This document shows, piece by piece, positions 4,881 through 6,435 of a stretch of 6,435 nucleotides of DNA. The notes beneath the pieces are model-generated. The model saw only the letters and a program-made list of their open reading frames with translations, made no database searches and was not told where the DNA came from. The DNA lies in NCBI GenBank assembly GCA_050944035.1, contig JBMNQH010000040.1, positions 1 through 6,435 on the forward strand, written 5' to 3'. Positions within the stretch are counted from its first letter, which is position 1, and each line of letters opens with the position of its first letter. The translations under genes were made by a program, and so were the position numbers. The DNA comes from JBMNQH01 sp050944035. Lineage in GTDB: Bacteria; Bacillota; Clostridia; Oscillospirales; Oscillospiraceae.

Positions 4881-5948
4881 GTGGCTTTTGCGACCGGATT
4901 GCTCCTCATAGACGCTCAGGCATCGGCGCTGAATAACCTGGGAAGCGTTCCTGGAGAGCGCTTCGACAACAGCGTCGGAGTAAAGGTGATACGAACTAAA
5001 GAAGGGTTTTATCCCTACGTGTCAGCTCAAGCGTTTCGCTACTGGCTGCGACGAACCCTGGAGACTTCGCAGGACATCAAATGGGTGCCAGCGCCGGTGT
5101 ATCGAGAAGAGAAGGTTGCTTATACAGACGCAAACCCGATCAGGTGGTGGGATGATGACCTTTTCGGGTACATGAGAGCTCCGTCCACTCGCGAGTCCGC
5201 AAAGGCTCAACGTGAGGCTGACGAATCAAGAGCTGGAGAGACGGAAACCGTGGACACAGTCACTCGGGTTTCCCCTTTCAGAGTGAGTACCTTGGTCTCG
5301 ATCGCCCCAGTCACGCCAACCTCGGACTTCGGAGTGATGGCTCGGCAAGAAGGTAACCCGGTGCCCCACGAACACCAGTTCTACCGGGCAACTTTGAAAG
5401 GTCTTTTCTCACTAGACCTTCACGCATCCGGAACGTTCTGGTACAGGAAGAAGACGGGCTTCAGGAACCTCGACGAAGCCAGGTTAAAGGAGGCCAGAGA
5501 ACGCAATCTAGAACCTGTTTCTGGAGAGCCAGCGTTCAGGCTTCCATTAGAAGAGAGGCTGGAACGTATTAGCGCCCTGTTCGAGGGTATGGCAGTTCTA
5601 GACGGAGGCGCAAAGCAGGCGCTCCACTATACCGATGTGACGCCTCCCCTAGTGATCTTGGCGGTGACCAAAGGCGGCAATCACATCTTCGGCTATGTCC
5701 TAGGAGCTGATAAGCGTGGACTGCCAGAGCTCAATCTGGAAGCGCTGAGAGAATCCTTGCATGTATATCGCGAAGAGATTCTGTCCGACGTCTATGTGGG
5801 ATGGAAGCGCGGTTATCTCGAAGACGCTCGGCGTGCGCTCGAGGAGGTCTCTAGTTCTCTATCCAAGCCGCTGAGAATAGGCCATCCAAAAGAGGCGTTT
5901 GCTGAGTTTGTGGCAGCGCTTAGGAAGAACCCCTCCTGGTTGGAGTGA
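4881..5948 (+). CDS. cas7: Type I-B Cascade backbone protein Cas7 (Cst2/DevR-like)
   Basis: Cas7 is the RRM-fold subunit that polymerises along the crRNA spacer to form the Cascade backbone. Evidence over 355 residues: the N-terminal LLLIDAQASALNNLG (7-21), KVIRTKEGFYPYVSAQAFRYWLRRTL (35-60, family-typical in sense), WDDDLFGYMR (90-99), TRVSPFRVSTLVSI (128-141), SDFGVMAR (148-155) and HEHQFYRATLKGLFSLDL (163-180). This matches Cst2/DevR-type Cas7. A charged, probably flexible segment at about 101-125 interrupts the core after the DLFGYM motif, at a place where Cas7 proteins carry a variable thumb or loop. The start is GTG 4881, two bases after the cas8b stop, with AAGGAGA at 4864-4870 somewhat upstream; the alanine-phenylalanine start fits the first beta strand and no ATG is available. 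Translational coupling to cas8b is likely. Confidence 0.93.
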   Translation: MAFATGLLLIDAQASALNNLGSVPGERFDNSVGVKVIRTKEGFYPYVSAQAFRYWLRRTLETSQDIKWVPAPVYREEKVAYTDANPIRWWDDDLFGYMRAPSTRESAKAQREADESRAGETETVDTVTRVSPFRVSTLVSIAPVTPTSDFGVMARQEGNPVPHEHQFYRATLKGLFSLDLHASGTFWYRKKTGFRNLDEARLKEARERNLEPVSGEPAFRLPLEERLERISALFEGMAVLDGGAKQALHYTDVTPPLVILAVTKGGNHIFGYVLGADKRGLPELNLEALRESLHVYREEILSDVYVGWKRGYLEDARRALEEVSSSLSKPLRIGHPKEAFAEFVAALRKNPSWLE

Positions 5949-5956
5949 GGAATGCT

Positions 5957-6435
5957 ATGGAAGTCCTGAGGATTATCGCTGAAGGACCCACAACATCCTT
6001 TAGATATCCGCACTTCATGCAAGGAGTCCATCCGACGTATGAGATGCCTCCTCCCGCGACGATCTACGGCCACATATGTAGCACATTAGGCGAATGGGTT
6101 CAGCCCGAGGGCATTCTCTTTGGGTACCACTTCACCTACTCAGCCAGGTTCGATGACGTCGAGCATGCACTGCTGCTCACCAAGTCTACGGGGAGATTGG
6201 AGGGGACGGGTCTTCCGAAAGTAGCCTCTGCCGGGGTAGTGCCTTTCAAGAGGATGATTCTCTTCCGACCAAAGCTGATGCTGTACATCAATCGGCCTGA
6301 ATGGGAGTCTTCGTTCAGATCCCCCAGGTACCCGGTAGCTCTAGGGAGATCGCAGGACCTCTTTACCTATACCGATGTCAGGCTCTTGGATATGCAAACC
6401 GATTCCACGGCCTATTTTGAGCATACCCTCCTGCC
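5957..6435 (+). CDS. cas5: Cascade subunit Cas5 (Cas5t/Cas5b-like), 3' end outside window
   Basis: Cas5 caps the 5' handle of the crRNA and contacts Cas8 and the first Cas7. The visible 159 codons run open to the window edge; Cas5 proteins are usually around 230-250 residues, so about a third is missing. It shows the typical N-terminal RAMP layout: MEVLRIIAEGPTTSFRYPHF (first strand and following loop), PTYEMPPPATIYGHICSTLGEW (26-47), and the FRSPRYPVALGRSQDL segment (120-135), equivalent to the LGRSE-type motif of Cas5t. ATG 5957 is preceded by TGAGGA at 5946-5951; an ATG at 5952 is in another frame and stops after five codons. The gap to cas7 is 8 bases, and the cas7 stop lies within the ribosome binding region. 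cas3 would be the expected next gene. Confidence 0.93.
   Translation, partial: MEVLRIIAEGPTTSFRYPHFMQGVHPTYEMPPPATIYGHICSTLGEWVQPEGILFGYHFTYSARFDDVEHALLLTKSTGRLEGTGLPKVASAGVVPFKRMILFRPKLMLYINRPEWESSFRSPRYPVALGRSQDLFTYTDVRLLDMQTDSTAYFEHTLL

Noticed and set aside
1..6435. CRISPR array within the window
   Set aside because: I found no set of regularly spaced near-identical 25-40 base repeats; the two GTTTCT elements near 3211 and 3369 are too divergent from each other to be an array.

Overview
The window is a single-strand block of CRISPR-cas genes, all on the + strand and without a CRISPR array in view. Gene order is cas1, cas2, cas4, csa1 (a second Cas4-family nuclease), cas8b (Cst1-like), cas7 (Cst2-like) and cas5 (Cas5t/Cas5b-like, cut by the right edge). 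Strong GGAGG-type ribosome binding sites, one TTG start, one or two GTG starts, moderate GC and tight operon spacing suggest a bacterium, plausibly a Bacillota-like lineage. The taxonomic guess is weak because no housekeeping gene is present.

Left part (1-3172): 126 bases of probable promoter/leader sequence, then the adaptation module. Cas1 integrase and Cas2 are followed by two distinct Cas4-family nucleases. Each Cas4 has its own four-cysteine Fe-S set and RecB-type active site. Cas1-Cas2 would insert new spacers; two different Cas4 proteins are known in Pyrococcus to trim opposite ends of the prespacer, setting the PAM and the spacer orientation.

Middle (3173-3396): a 224-base gap, the only large one in the operon. 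It separates adaptation from interference genes. It holds two small hairpins and two sequences beginning GTTTCT that resemble degenerate CRISPR repeats; the second overlaps the cas8 ribosome binding site. I see no convincing gene there.

Right part (3397-6435): the Cascade (interference complex) genes of a Cst1/Cst2/Cas5t type I-B system. Cas8b starts with TTG. Its 3' end carries an internal Shine-Dalgarno and ATG that would give a 120-residue Cas11-like small subunit. Cas7 forms the crRNA-binding backbone and Cas5 caps the 5' handle. cas3 and cas6 are not in the window and probably lie outside it.

The most notable points are the putative hidden cas11b within cas8b, the paired Cas4/Csa1 genes, the apparent pairing of a type I-A-like adaptation module with a type I-B effector, and the repeat-like intergenic region upstream of cas8.
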